A stretch of 64,000 bases of DNA from Torreya grandis (GCA_037957365.1 JARHVA010001427.1:310001-374000), one strand, 5' to 3'. Shown: positions 47,431 through 59,679, counted from the stretch's first letter. Translations and numbers: made by a program. Notes: a model not told the origin generated them from the sequence alone.

Positions 47431-48060
47431 TCATTATACATCTTTATGCTAAGACCATAAAACATAAATTGCATAAGATGCATCCTCATATTATTGTATT
47501 AGTAAAGAAAGTGTTGGAAAAACTCTTAGAAGCAAAATGCATCAGGCCGATTGACTATTTAGAGTGGATATTAAACATTATGAAAATAAGCAAGAAGATA
47601 GTAGGTATTATGATCTAAAATGATTTCAAAGATATCAACAAATCCTACCTAAAACATAACTTTACTTTTCCTAATATGGACATGATATTTGACTTGATAG
47701 ATGGCTATGAAACTCTCTCTAATGGATGGATTTTTAGGGTATAATTAGATCAGGATTGTACTAGAAGACCGACACAAAATAATTTTCACCACTTCTTAGG
47801 GAATTTTTTGTTATCAGGTGATGCCAATTATGATTAAGAATGATGGATAAACTTATCAAAGAGTTATGATAGTAATTTTTCATGACATGATGTATGACAC
47901 TGTTAAAGACTATGACAATGATATCTTGGGTAAATCAAAGACCTGTGTTGATCACCTAATCATGTTATGAATAATCTTTGAGAGATTTCATGAGTACAAT
48001 GTTTGGATTAATATAAATAAATGTGTATTTGGCATCATTTATGGAAAAATGTTGAGTTTC
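47430..48060 (+). pseudogene. Element B reverse transcriptase, catalytic box altered
   Basis: The start HKMHPHIIVLVKKVLEKLLE is the usual RT opening. LEWILNIMKISKKIVGIMI, NDFKDIN, FPNMDMIFDLIDGYE follow. The catalytic box near 47905-47945 reads DYDNDILGKSK, where YVDD would be expected, so both the Val and the first Asp are changed. Large pieces of the palm are shifted or stopped. The enzyme is dead. Confidence 0.65.
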
Positions 48061-48239
48061 ATTATCTCTCATAGGGGCATTGAACTTGATCTATCCAAAG
48101 TTCATGTAATTATAAAAATTACACCACCATCTACCTTGAAGCAACTCCATAATTTTCAAGGCAAAATTTAATTTATCAGATGCTTCATCTAATAATTAGT
48201 CAATAAATACCATCTATTCACACACTTTATAAAGAAAGG

Positions 48240-49010
48240 TGTTACATTCTCCTAGAATGAAGAGTATTTAAAAAACATTTAATCAACTTAAAAAATACCA
48301 TACCAACCCACCTATTTTGTTACCTCTAATGCCAAACAAGCCATTATTTTTTACCTACTATTAACCAAGAATGCCCTATGGGCACTTTTGGAACAACATG
48401 ACAAACAAGGAAAGGAACATGCCATGTATTATTTAAGTTTAACATTGGTCACATATGAACACAACTATATTCTAAATGAAAAACCTTATTTAGAAATGGT
48501 GTTCACAACCCAAAAACTATGTCATTTTATACTAAAAAAGAAACCATTGTTATTGCCAAAGTAGATTCACTCAAGTATCTACTTTCTAAATCATCTCTAT
48601 CATTCCATATGGAAAAATGGATCATGTTATTGAGTAAGTTTAAAATTGAATATGCCAACTAAAAATCCATTAAGGGGAAAATACTCATCGATCAACTTGT
48701 TGAATCTCCCTATCAAGATACTCAACCTCTTACATTTGGATTTATATGTGAGGCCGTTATGACCATTAAGAAGTAAATGCACCTCTTGAGGACAAACATT
48801 GGAAGATAAATTTTTATGGATCATTCATGACTCATGGATTAGGGGCTAGAATATTATTTTGTATTCTACAAGGGTATCTCATTCCTAAGTCCTTTCATGT
48901 TATATTTCCATATACCAACAAGATGGTTGAGTACCAAGAAGTAAAATAGAATATTCAAAATTTATTAGTATATGGTGGTTCTCAGTTAATCATCACTTAG
49001 ACCACATCAA
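48240..49010 (+). pseudogene. Element B RNase H and archaeal-type RNase H
   Basis: First RNase H: LLTKNALWALLEQHDKQGKE, then MYYLSLTLVTYEHNY (about 48360-48480), with Asn where the first Asp is expected. A LLSKFKIEYAN and LIDQLVESPYQDTQ linker follows. The second RNase H begins NFYGSFMTHGLGARILF (about 48810-48860): the Asp expected in the FDGS motif is Tyr (GAT to TAT). TNKMVEYQEV later stands for the Glu-containing helix. Multiple stops. Confidence 0.6.
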
Positions 49011-49369
49011 TATGAAACCAAGGATGATAAGTTGTTACCCTATAAAGTGATGGTCGATAATCTCAAGGAGAAAATTTCCAACATCTAATTTAAGAGAATA
49101 CCTTAGGCAAATAATATAATAATTTATGTCATGTCCAACATTAGTTCCATGATCCAAATCACATATAAAGATAGGGATTATCAATTTCATATTGAACAAC
49201 TCTTAGTGCCAGTACATAAAAAATCAACCATCAAGATGGTTTGTGACATTGTTGGTCCTATGTCTCTATGGTAGTCAAAAATATATGCCTATCTTCAAAA
49301 CCAAACCATGCATCCCAATTTTTCACATAATTCTTTTTTCCCATAAAGCCTCTCACTACACCCTACTCA

Positions 49370-50518
49370 AACCAACCTTGTATTGTAGATGTTATGATGT
49401 AACTTTGATTCATTGTTTACCTTCAACAAAATTTAGATTAACATTGAATAAGTCCATGAAGGAGTGTGTAGAGCCCATACCATTAGGGAAATCTTATCCA
49501 AAACATTATTTTGTATTGATTATTAGTGGTTAATAATGTAAGCAGATGTAGATGCATATGTAAAGAGGTGTGTCAAGTGTCAAAATCATGCCAAATTGAT
49601 GCATGCTCTAGATAAGACACACAAATCATTGATAACATCATGCCCATTCTCAATATGGGCAGTTGAACTTATTGGGAATATCAATCCAACTTGTTTAGAT
49701 GGCCATAAGAACATCCTAACCACTAGTGAATACTTAACTAAGTGGGTGAAATCCATCCCCCTCACTTACATCACTAATAAGTAGATATCCAAGTTCATAT
49801 TCAACCATCTCATTTACTACTATGGCATCCCCTCTGATATTATATATGATAATGGAAAATAATTAAAGAATAAGGATGTGAAAGAACTTTATTCTCAATA
49901 CCACATCAAAAAACATTTCTTTACCACTTATTATCTATAAGGCAATCACCAAGCTAATGATTCTAATAAAACTATTATCAACATTCTGAAGAAGATTTTT
50001 ACTGACACTACTTGTAATTGGTAGTTAAAGTTATTTAATTACCTCTGGGCATACTAAACCACATTCCACAATCCAACCTAAGAAATACCATATTCACTTG
50101 TTTGTGTAAATAAATCCATTCTTCCCATAGGGGTCCAGTTGCCTTATCTCTAAATTTTGTTGCAACACATCATCAATGATGAAGAATACAGGGTGGATCA
50201 CTTGAAGGAACTAGACCTAATTGATGGTAAACACTTTTACACCTTGAATAATGTTTAGTATTATTATAATTGACTCAAAGGAAAATATATTAGGCACATT
50301 AAGCATTGTTAATTCTATCTTGGTGACCTGGTACTTAAATAGAATTAGAAAAAAATCAATGTTGAATCTAAAAAAAGGGAAAGTTCCAATGAAACTCATT
50401 GGGGCCCTATGTAGTTGTTTCCAACTATAGTTCTAGAGCATACAAGATTACCACACTAGAGGGAGATGAACTTGATGAGCCAATGAACATAATTCACCTC
50501 AATCATTTCTATGCTTGA
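49370..50518 (+). pseudogene. Element B integrase
   Basis: The zinc region is broken: YCRCYDVTLIHCLPSTKFRL, then KRCVKCQNH (allowing one shift) near 49565-49590. The core: WAVELIGNINPTCLDGHKNI (about 49655-49715, Glu at the first Asp position), TTSEYLTKWVKSIPLT, IPSDIIYDNGK near 49830 (second Asp kept) and QANDSNKTI near 49950 where the catalytic Glu is not preserved. The C-terminal part ends RAYKITTLEGDELDEPMNII, HLNHFYA and TGA at 50516-50518. Stops are mostly TAG. Confidence 0.7.
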
Positions 50519-50829
50519 GGGATTTAGATTATTGTCTATAAGGATCATCTAAGTTATGCCAAATTATACATATTCTTTGTAATATACCCCTTTTCTATTC
50601 AACTATGCCCTTAACCCTTCACAAATAAATTATATTTTACCTAACCCCACATATCACATTTGGCCTTGGTTCTAATTCATTTTTACATTAGGCATGTTCA
50701 TTGGTTGATTACATATTTAGTTTCAATAATTATTTTTGAATTAAACATTTGAATGGTAGTATATGAAAGTAGTATGACAATGGTCTTAGCAATTTCATCC
50801 TTCATTTGTTATTACATTTGACTAGTGCC

Positions 50830-50970
50830 AATTATTATAACCATTTTTGGGTAAATCAATGTCCCACCTTATGCTACTAATTATAAGTGCCTATGGGAGA
50901 ATTAGTACCATTGACCCTTTGTTATTATTTCTTAATTATAAATGCCTTTGGGTAGATTAGTAACAACACC
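50830..50970 (+). repeat. Three-copy repeat downstream of element B integrase
   Basis: Copies near 50835, 50877 and 50932, e.g. TAATTATAAGTGCCTATGGG and TAATTATAAATGCCTTTGGG, each followed by an ATTAGTA-like segment. Same motif as 41365-41565. Confidence 0.6.
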
Positions 50971-51074
50971 TTTACCATGCATTATCACATCACCTTGACC
51001 TTATTGTTATCATTTACCTTTTACCTGAACTTGATTATACTTAATTAGATTCCTTATATATAGTTATAAATATA

Positions 51075-51425
51075 GTGACTTGAGGTCCTACAGGACTATG
51101 TAATTAGCACTTAATTAACATTGAGGTCAGCTTAGTCACCCTTTTTCCATGATCTTTCCATTTTGTGATTTTGGACCATGTTGTATCTCATAATTATTGA
51201 TTGAGTTTAGATACCAAAAAATTAAAAAAAAGGAAGTAATTTACCACCTTCACCACTAAAGGTAGAATCATAGTGACTTGAGGTCCATTGGGACTATGTT
51301 GGCAATGATCAATTAATATTGAGGTAATCTTAGTCACCCCTAAGCCACACTCTCACTATTTTATGATTTGGACTATTTTGTGTCTCATAATTCTTAATCA
51401 AGTTGAGATGCCTAGAAATTATAAA
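51075..51425 (+). repeat. Tandem repeat of about 198 bp (two units)
   Basis: Unit 1 starts at 51075 and unit 2 at 51273, both GTGACTTGAGGTCC. Both continue with GACTATGT, CTTAATTAAC or ATCAATTAAT, ATTGAGGT, CTTAGTCACCC, then TCTCATAATT. The second unit is truncated near 51425. Confidence 0.7.
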
Positions 51426-53836
51426 AACATTTGAATAGTTTCAAAACCCCTAAACATTTGTAAACAATTTTGAAAATCCTAAAAATCACAAAATAGTGAA
51501 AATTGGCTTAGAATTTCTATGCAAGATATAAATCCACCAAAATTTTATGGGATGGGCCATCTTATCTATTCAATTTAATTTCTAAACCACCTTAGTATTT
51601 TTCCTCCCATTTCTAAGAGAACTACATTGGCCTGAGGTCTACACAAAATATATAGGTAACACTTGAATGCAAGGGTTATCTTGGTTGTGTTTTCCCTTCA
51701 ATTTCAACCGCTTATTTGTCTTAAATATCCTAGGACACTTAACTATTTTATGAGTAATACTTGGCATTTAGTTTCCTCATTCTTATTCACCTTAACCCCT
51801 ATGTTCTCTTCATTTTGTGAGTCAATATTATGAGCATTTTTTATTTGAATTTGATACACTAATGACCACTTGGATTCATCTTATGATTTTTCCATTTTGT
51901 GAGAAAATTCATCTCAATGATCTCACCATTTTGTGAGCTAATTCTAACTCCAAGCCTTAAATGTAGTAGACACTATGAATTACTATTTTAGTTCATTATT
52001 AGATACTAGACTCTTGAATTTTACTATGGTTTTATCCTTAAAAATACTCTTGAACTTGCACATTTGTTTGATTTTATGTTTTCATGATTGTGGAATTTTA
52101 TCTCCTCTTTTCCCATGCACTCACCATTTTATGAAATCATTCCCATTTTCCTCTACACATTAATCATGTTTTCTTATCACCAATTTTATTTTATGCCATA
52201 TCCTGGGAGAACTACATTTGGCATAAATTCCATGTTGGATCTTGTGTACATGGAACTATGTAGGTAACATCCACTTGCCCAGTTCATCTAGAGTTATCTT
52301 GGATGCCCCTTCCTTTTATTCTATTCACCCCAATTTTTTTATTGTCTTTTTTGTCATTATTTCCCTATAGCATAAGAGAAACCTTGTGTTAATTAAGTTT
52401 GTGTCATACTAGTGCCATTGCTACCTATCTTAGGTTTTTACTTGTTTCCAAGAGTAACACCTTTATTACACACGAATGAACAATTTTTTTTCTATTTGCA
52501 CTAACATTGTGATTAACCATTGTTTTTGTCTCGTTGTTTATTTAGCTTAGTTTTTTTCTGTGTTTAGAGTTATTTATTTACTATATTTTTATTTGATTTG
52601 GATTGTTTAGTTTTTTTAATTATTTTGTCCACTTTAAATTTTTTCCATGTTTTTTTTATCTTTATTTTTGTTTTGTTTGTTTAAATTTGGTTTTATCTAT
52701 TTCTTTATTTTATTCATTTTTATCCTTTTGTTTTTTTTGTTTTTTTATGCCTTTCTCTTCCTTAGTTACCATAAAATTATTACATTTTATTTAAACTTAA
52801 GTCTTGATTATTCATATCATGTACTTCAGTTGTCAATATTTGTTTTTAGTCTTAGACCTAATTTATTTTTTCTATTTACACTTAGGATTTGATTATCCAT
52901 ATATTATTTCTAAGTTATTTATATTTAAATCTAAATTAATGTTTCTATGCTTAGGATATGAATTGTCATTTTAGCTATTCATAACTATCATGTATAATAT
53001 CATAAGCTATAGCAAAATTATGCTCACAAAATCTTCTAGCAATGGAAACATCTCTCCAATATATCAAAATCCCAACCAACTACCCAAACACATGCCTTAA
53101 TACACAATTAATAAACAAGCCCAATAAATGATTTATTATGTGTTTATATAGACAAGCATATCTGAATAAACATCCATATGAATCATACAACATAATCAGA
53201 TGATACTAATGATAATTTGGCCTCACAAGCCAAATTTCAACCCTTACAATCAAAAAATTCTTCATGATACCCCTCTAAGACTTTACATGGTGGTTTATAT
53301 GCCTTGTGATTTCCTCTCTTGGTATCATTTTAAGACTTTTAACATTGATTAAGGTGTCATTGTATATGGTGGACATTTCTTGAGGGATCCTCATGTCATA
53401 GTCTATGTTGTCTTTAGATGATGTGTTAATTTGTTGTAGACACTAGAAAACTTTACTAGATGTCAAAATGCCTTAGGATACCTTAAGGACCACCTAACCA
53501 TTCTTGAACCACTAAGTAACCCATTAAACCTTGATTATAGTTAGCTACTTAGCTAACTAAATCCACTAACCTACTAATTAACCTTAACCTGACCCTTTTA
53601 ACTCACCTTGACATCTTTGCCTTTAGACACTTAACTGTCAATGGCTAACTTGACCACTGATGGTTAGGCTGATTGTCGATGGATAAGTCTTTCTTGTTCT
53701 TACACAAGCACTAGTTGTGTAAGATAACACATCATAATTAAATATATCCACCTTACTCATTGCTAACAAACTCCTAAGCATCAAAATCAGCAAGCTAATC
53801 TAATAGGGAAACTTTTATCCCCCATCTCTCTTTGCC

Positions 53837-53845
53837 TATAAAAGG
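53837..53845 (+). promoter_or_regulatory. TATA box of element C LTR
   Basis: TATAAAAGG, about 400 bp into the LTR, followed 17 bp later by the block AGGTGAAATGGATCC that is conserved in element A's LTR. Confidence 0.6.
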
Positions 53846-54189
53846 ATGAGAGTAGGAGGTGAAATGGATCCATCATAAAAAGCCTTATTACACACATGTA
53901 TTCAAGCTCTCAAGCTAGTATTTTTCCATGAATTCAATAATAACAATAGAAATTTGAACCTCTACCAAAAAATTTCTCAAGGCAAATTACTGTTACTCTG
54001 CCAAAATTTCTCTAGCTATCAACCATCAACCATTTAGCAAGAAACAAGTATATTTGTACTTTAGTTTTGTTATTTTAGTTTTAGATATTTTTAAACCTAT
54101 ATTACAACCTCTCATTTCTAACCAAACCCTTAACCAAACCCCTATCTGATCAATAACCCATTTTACAACTCTTTTTGAACACCTTCATA

Positions 54190-54300
54190 ATTCCATAGGC
54201 AACCATCGATGGTTAGAACAACTATTGATGGTCAGCCCCAACCACATATGGTTACCCAACCATCAATGGTCAGCCCAACCACTAATGGTCACTATGGTAA
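54190..54300 (+). repeat. Palindromic 12-bp repeats in element C LTR
   Basis: The clearest copy is ACCATCGATGGT at about 54205-54216, a perfect palindrome. It is followed by CTATTGATGGTCAG, ACCACATATGGTTA, ACCATCAATGGTCAG and ACCACTAATGGTCA. Units are spaced about 20-25 bp, each palindromic or nearly so. The same block occurs in element A (13205-13322). Confidence 0.75.
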
Positions 54301-55516
54301 TAAATAATATAAATTTAATTTCTATCCCCTTACCCCTAACCAAATCTAACTTTTTGTATCGCTACCTATTCACAGACCCCTACCTAATTTTTTTAACCTG
54401 ACTTGATCTATTTTAGCACTAGTATTGACCTATTATTGTTATATTTAGTTATTTTTCTCTAAGCATCTATTTCTTATTTTATTTCATTCTAGTTACTTCC
54501 TATTATTTAATGCAAGTATCTTTATTTTATCATTTCCAACTTAATTATTATCAAAAAGTACATTGATAGCCTCCTAGCAAGCTTACTCTTCTTAGATCTA
54601 GCTCAAACTAGGTAGTCCACCTAACTATCTTGATACCAACCCCTTTTGTTAATTCTTTCTTATCTATAATTTATTCCTTCCAAAACAAAGAGGAGCTCTC
54701 TATACTCATTTGGATTACATGCACATCAACAACCATGTATTTCTACCAAACCCTTATTACTAGTTTCATATCTTCTTCCAAAATTAATAAATGAGTAGAA
54801 ATTAAGAGAAACATTTTGACACTCCCATGGGACCCTAGCATCATCTAGGTGCCCTTTTTATCCCTTTATTAGATGCTCATATAACAAAATCTGAAATTTA
54901 TTTTGAGCTTCAAATAAACCTTGCATACATTGATTGTTTGCTTGTTTTAGTTCATCTAGTTAACTTAAAATCAAAGTAATTAATCATATTTTCACTCTTG
55001 TTATCAAACACTTTACCAAACTACATAATCAATAAACACATCAAAACAAACTTGAGACAAGGCTCAACTAGGATTTCATCACCTATAAGTAATCTTACCC
55101 TTTCTCATCAATCCCACTTAGAGGTCGTTACCAAGGGCAGAAGCAACTCAACTCTCTAGTTGAGTATAAACTTTGAAATTCATTATATCTTGGCTAATCA
55201 CCTGACACCCTTATCACTATGGTGTGTGAAGTGAGGGGGTAGGCCCCAATATCAAGCTATGTACTGACTTTTAATATAGATTCTTTTTTAGAACCTTTAA
55301 TACCTCAAACCAACTTTAGATTTCCTCTTTAGTACTTGATCTACAAACCAAATTTCTTCTTCACACTTTCTAAGGTATAAGCCAAAAGATATCTAAAAAT
55401 AATCCTAAGTTTTAAATTCACTTTAGTGTATGTTTATATTGCCTTGAGATTCTTTTCCTTTTTACCATTTTGTGTTTGAGTTGTGATATTTTCATCATTT
55501 CTTTTCTATTCCTCAC

Positions 55517-56520
55517 ATGGTCTTTACTAGGAAACAACTAAGGAATCAAACCAACCAATAACCACCATCTTCCTCTTCCTCTTCTTCCATGGAGTATACT
55601 TCAGATGTTGAGAGTTCTCCTCATATTTCTCCCCCTCCTACCATACATCTCATATATGTCAAGGTGTATGTGGATTTTACTACCTTCCTTGATAACAACC
55701 CTATATCCCTTCAATATTACCTCAACACCTTAGCTCACCATACCCCTACTACTTTGTTTCCTCTTATAAATCCACCTTATGGTATACCTACCCATATTAT
55801 GGTTGGTGTTACCTCTAACCAACCTATGTCACCCAAATATCTTCTTCCAATAATATCCCATCCACTACCACCACCCAAACTCAATCCAACATCCCAACCA
55901 ATAGACAAACAACCCCTAAACCAAATGAGACCTCCAACATAGGGGAAACCTCACCTTTTTTTACCCATAGCTCATACATCATGGGGGTATATTATAATCG
56001 TATTTACACCATTACCCTTATTACTACCAATTTACCAATTTCTACCCAACTTCAAACTTTGGTGCCTTCTATACCTCCTACCCTTCCACCTATTAGCACA
56101 AGAGTTTTCACCCAAACCCAACCTACCACTTAAACCATACCTCAAAATCAACCCATATCAATACTTCAATAAATACCCATGACATCCTATGAATATGTTC
56201 CTAATCCACAAGCATACATAACACCTTCTACACAACCTTTTATGCCCATTAACCCTTATGTGACACCATCCCAATGTTCAATGACCACATACCAATATTT
56301 GGTATCTTCTCAACTCTCTACCAGTTATCCATATATTAATTCCACCCAACCTCAACCAACCTTATCACATAATTATGTATCTTCCCAACCTCAAATAGAT
56401 TTGGTCAAAATGTTAATGGACAAAATGACCAACCTAGAGTCATCTATCTCTGGGGCTCATAAACTTTTATATTATGATCAAATCTATAATGAACCCATTC
56501 AACCATTAGTCCCTATCTAA
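55517..56520 (+). pseudogene. Element C Gag N-terminus, Pro-rich
   Basis: The start ATG at 55517 aligns with element A's start (MVFTRKQ). A TAA follows Asn-Gln after 14 codons, then a Ser-rich run and MEYTSDVESSPH. Open stretches at 55589-55942 and 56179-56520 (113 codons) are rich in Pro, Thr, Ser and Tyr, with PPYGIPTHIM conserved in A and QIDLVKMLMDKMTNLESSIS near 56395-56450, a probable helix (also in A as LLKMLMDKM-like). No catalytic function; it precedes the Gag core. Confidence 0.65.
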
Positions 56521-57260
56521 TCTTATCCTCCTCAATGGGAACTACTTAGGTTTTCTATGTTCTAAAGCAAGGAGGACCCCCAATAACACTTAAGAGAATT
56601 TTGCCATTCTTGCTATTTGATTGCATATGAAAATGCTCTTCTCCTTCATATGTTTCCCATGTCTTTATCAGTAGCAACCATAGATTAGTATATTAATCTC
56701 ACCAATCACTCCATATTTTCATTTTAACAACTTTCCCAAATATTTTTAGATCATTTCTCAGTCAATATATCTAAAAAGGTCTTTATTACCAACCTTTAAT
56801 CCATTAGGCAATTTGATGATTAATCAATTACCAATTTTGTTGCTAGATGGAGAGGTCTTATAAAAAAAATTATTTATCCTTACCCTAAATTGAGTGTATT
56901 GAACTCTTCTCTTAGGTTTGTACCAAATATATTTCCCATACTCTTTAAGTTTAAACTTTCAAGACTTTTGATGAGGATTTTACCATGGCACATAAATTGG
57001 AAATTAGAGCCATTAATGAGGGAAAATTGAAATTGCAGAACAAAAATTCTAGATTTAAATCTAATGATCCTCATACAAAACTACCAATCAATTTAACCAT
57101 CCCAATACAAAACCAAATGTATCCATCATCTTATTTTCCCTTAAAATTGCTCCACCACCAACTATCAACCAACCCAACCAAACCAACTCTAATAACTCTT
57201 CCAAGCAATAAAACTAAAACCAAAATTGAGCTGACCCAAAATAATATACTATGATAGGGG
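56521..57260 (+). pseudogene. Element C Gag core and basic tail
   Basis: Decayed retrotrans_gag-type core. Reading across stops and shifts: LREFCHSCYLIAYENALLLH (56588-56647), FLDHFSVNISKKVFITNL (56746-56799) and ITNFVARWRGLIKKI (56826-56870). The basic tail around 56985-57254 has HKLEIRAINEGKLKLQNKNS then a Pro/Asn/Lys-rich part. The core would form the capsid; homologous to 10243-10935 in A. Confidence 0.6.
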
Positions 57261-57368
57261 AATATTATACTTTAGTTTTGGATAAACTACTCAAAATAAA
57301 CATCATACAAATTCTTCCCATAAAACCTCCCCAATAATTTGATGCTTCTCACCCTACACCTAGTTAGT

Positions 57369-57425
57369 ACAATGAGAACGATCTATGTGCTTTCCACCAT
57401 GTCATTAGACATGATGTTAGTAGGT
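57369..57425 (+). pseudogene. Element C first zinc knuckle
   Basis: LCAFHHVIRHDVSR followed by TGA where A has TGT. Cys, His and His remain in C-X2-H-X4-H, and the last Cys is lost to a stop. Directly preceded by NEND as in A. Confidence 0.6.
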
Positions 57426-57539
57426 GAAACACATTTAATACCATTGTATAAAACATTATTTATAAGGGACAACTTGTATTTGGTAATTCCAATGTACCCC
57501 CAAATCATTCCCTTGACATTTTTTATAAACCTTTCCCCA

Positions 57540-58960
57540 ATCATGCCCCTACTACTAAATATGATGATAATAAATTAGAATCATCTCACATTCATAAGGT
57601 CCATATAGTTAATGTAATTATTAGTGAACCTATCTTTAAGGAGACCATTACCTTAACTACCTCTTCCTCCATTACACACATTGAAGTGGTAGACTCACCT
57701 TCTATTCCTTTAAACACCTAAATAGAGGAAGTAGTTGCCCCTCTTTCTTTACTTGATGAGACCATGGACCTATCCACATCTCCTTTGATAAAAATACCAA
57801 AGTAGGAAAACATTTCTTTAACTACCTCTTTCACCACTTCACTTATTAAAGTGGTTGAATTACCCTCTATTCCTTTGGACACCCAAACAAACGAAACAAC
57901 CATCTCTATTCCTTTATTTAAGGCTATCACATCTTCCTCCCCTATCATATAACCACCCATTCTCTCTTTGGAAACCATCGTAAAAGAAGTGATTATATTG
58001 TCTACACCCTCCATGGAGGAAACATCCTCCCAAACCTTGGAATATTCCATCAAGAACAAAGGTGAAGAAACTATTCCCTCACCTCAACCTATGGGCTTAA
58101 TCTTTGAAACCAATGATAAAGGAATCCAACCCATTTAAAAACCTTTTTCTAGATTGATCCAACATCTAGAGTTTACTTCTCAACCCAACCTAGATAAAGC
58201 CACCTTTTGGCATGTTTTGGTCTCCCCTACTATAACAAACCTGAACCTTTAACTTCAATTGCATCCACCATCAAACCTATCATTACCTCAACCCCATCCT
58301 TAAACACTTCTTCCTCAAAAACCATAGGAGAACTATCCAACCCACCTCCATCTAAGATTTTCAAATCACCTTATGCCTCTCTAACCAAACCCATCAATAA
58401 TCTAATAATAATTCCTACACCTAGCCTTGTTCACCAATATTTGAAGTTGGAATTAACCCCATCTAGTCCACCAAATAAAACCCCAACCAAACCAACTAAG
58501 AAGGTGGAACCACCCAAACTCCCACCTTGAACTAGAGCTATACCACCCCCTTCACACTTACCTTCTATCTTAAGACCCCATCCTTCTATCATCACAGGAG
58601 ATCATCCTTCTACCAAGAAAATGAACCCTCACACAACTAACTATTCCTCATCTAATAAACCATATCCTTTTTCTCTACCTACACCTACCTCTACCAAATC
58701 ATAAAATTCCCCATCATTCTTAACTAACCCATCTATCTCTACCTTCCCACATATCACCAAACCCTTAGTATCCACTTCTAAATCTTCCATCTCAAAACTA
58801 ACCATAACCAAATAATCCAAACCAAAACCACCTACCAAAACCCTTCCACCACCTACAACTTATGTGGTAAAGCCTATTTTTAAGAAGGCTTCCACTCCTA
58901 AAATCAAAAACCCAACACCCTCAACACCTTTGATCTAATCTTAGTTGACCATTCTATAAA
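57540..58960 (+). pseudogene. Element C Pro/Ser/Thr-rich spacer
   Basis: Low-complexity broken coding sequence between two zinc knuckles. It has repeats of VVDSPSIPLNTQ and VVELPSIPLDTQ type (57680-57890), a part at 58207-58530 (107 codons) rich in Pro, Thr, Ser and Lys, and one near 58560-58960 with PSxxxKPxxPPTKTLPPP. Corresponds to 8640-9980 in A. No recognised domain; probably disordered. Confidence 0.55.
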
Positions 58961-59044
58961 GGTTGTCAAAAACCTCATCCTTAGCCCTACCACCCACCAA
59001 ACCTTTCAACCCTTCACATCCTAAACCATCTTGGTACAATGATA

Positions 59045-59110
59045 ATTTGATATTTTTTTACCATAGGACACTTGGACACAATATGGAGAATTGTAAATCT
59101 CTCCAAAACT
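59045..59110 (+). pseudogene. Element C second zinc knuckle
   Basis: FFYHRTLGHNMENCKSLQNL: the expected Cys two residues before Tyr-His is Phe, while His, His and Cys remain. It lies in an open stretch (58963-59163) and is preceded by WYNDN as in A. Reads as the C-X2-H-X4-H-X4-C type of Tat Gag knuckles. Confidence 0.6.
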
Positions 59111-59679
59111 TATCCATAGCTTCTGGGATGAGGATGATCTATTATCAAATGAACCTCCCTTGAGTCCATTACTAACCCAACCACCCATCCAACACTTACC
59201 TAATCCTCCAATCCCATATAAAAGTGAGGAGGAATAGAAGCAACCATCTAGCCCAACACCTCCCTCAATCCACACTATCCATATGGTTACCTAATCTAGG
59301 GCCCAACAAAATGGTAAGGTCAAAGCCAAAGTGTCCATGCCATAGATATACCCTTCCACCCCTCAACCTTACACAAAAATCCAAGCATCCACACCTTTAC
59401 CTTCACCTTCACTAAAACCTAAAATATCAATTTTGGGTGCCTCTCCCTCCAACCCTTCTAAATCCATTTAGCAAGTGATTTTAACATAAATTCACTAGAC
59501 ACTAGTGAAGATGAGCCTATAAGAATTAGTCAACACCTCATTACATCACCACCAAGCATTAATAGAGGCCCAAAAATTAGTAGAGGTTTAACCAAGAGAC
59601 CCTTAACATCTTAAATCCTTTATTGGATTTCTTTAACTATCTACCTTTGTCACATTATAGGATTCAAAGATACCCTCTA

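Larger units (their letters stand above)
41726..50518 (+). mobile_element. Element B: Ty3/Gypsy gag-pol remnant, third family
   Basis: A full-length decayed polyprotein: Gag with Gln-rich and Asn-rich parts, zinc knuckle (about 44570-44615), protease (45540-45790), RT (47430-48060), RNase H (48240-48560), second RNase H (about 48790-49000), integrase (49370-50518). The dual RNase H places it with the Tat lineage, but its sequence differs clearly from A and C (for example protease VLVDNGLGLNIM). It is the most decayed of the three: almost no stretch over 75 codons is open. LTRs could not be delimited. Confidence 0.75.
50519..53434. other. AT-rich flank downstream of element B (3' UTR/LTR) with tandem repeats
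   Basis: No coding homology. Features: the three-copy GCC-type repeat (50830-50970), a 198-bp tandem duplication (51075-51425), more distant relatives of that unit near 51622-51690 and 52210-52310, and many scattered copies of CATTTTGTGAG. The final T-rich part (52500-52900) gives meaningless open frames. No LTR edges defined. Element C begins at 53435. Confidence 0.5.
53435..55254 (+). mobile_element. Element C 5' LTR
   Basis: Starts TGTAGACACTAGAAA, aligned to the outer edge of A's LTR. It has a TATA box (53837-53845), AGGTGAAATGGATCC downstream of it, palindromic repeats at 53636-53690 and 54200-54300, TTGAGTATAAACTTTG near 55160 and GTGAGGGGGTAGGCCCCAAT at 55231-55250. The end is set at ATCA 55251-55254, giving 1820 bp. 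An alternative end is TCA at 55216. No clear primer-binding site follows. The left flanking five bases are TTTGT; the right copy is outside the window. Confidence 0.72.

Noticed and set aside
52603..52892. Phe-rich plus-strand open frames
   Set aside because: T-rich DNA gives Phe/Leu/Ser codons without stops; there is no coding homology.
57718..58059. Minus-strand open frame of 113 codons
   Set aside because: It is the shadow of the low-complexity spacer of element C on the opposite strand.
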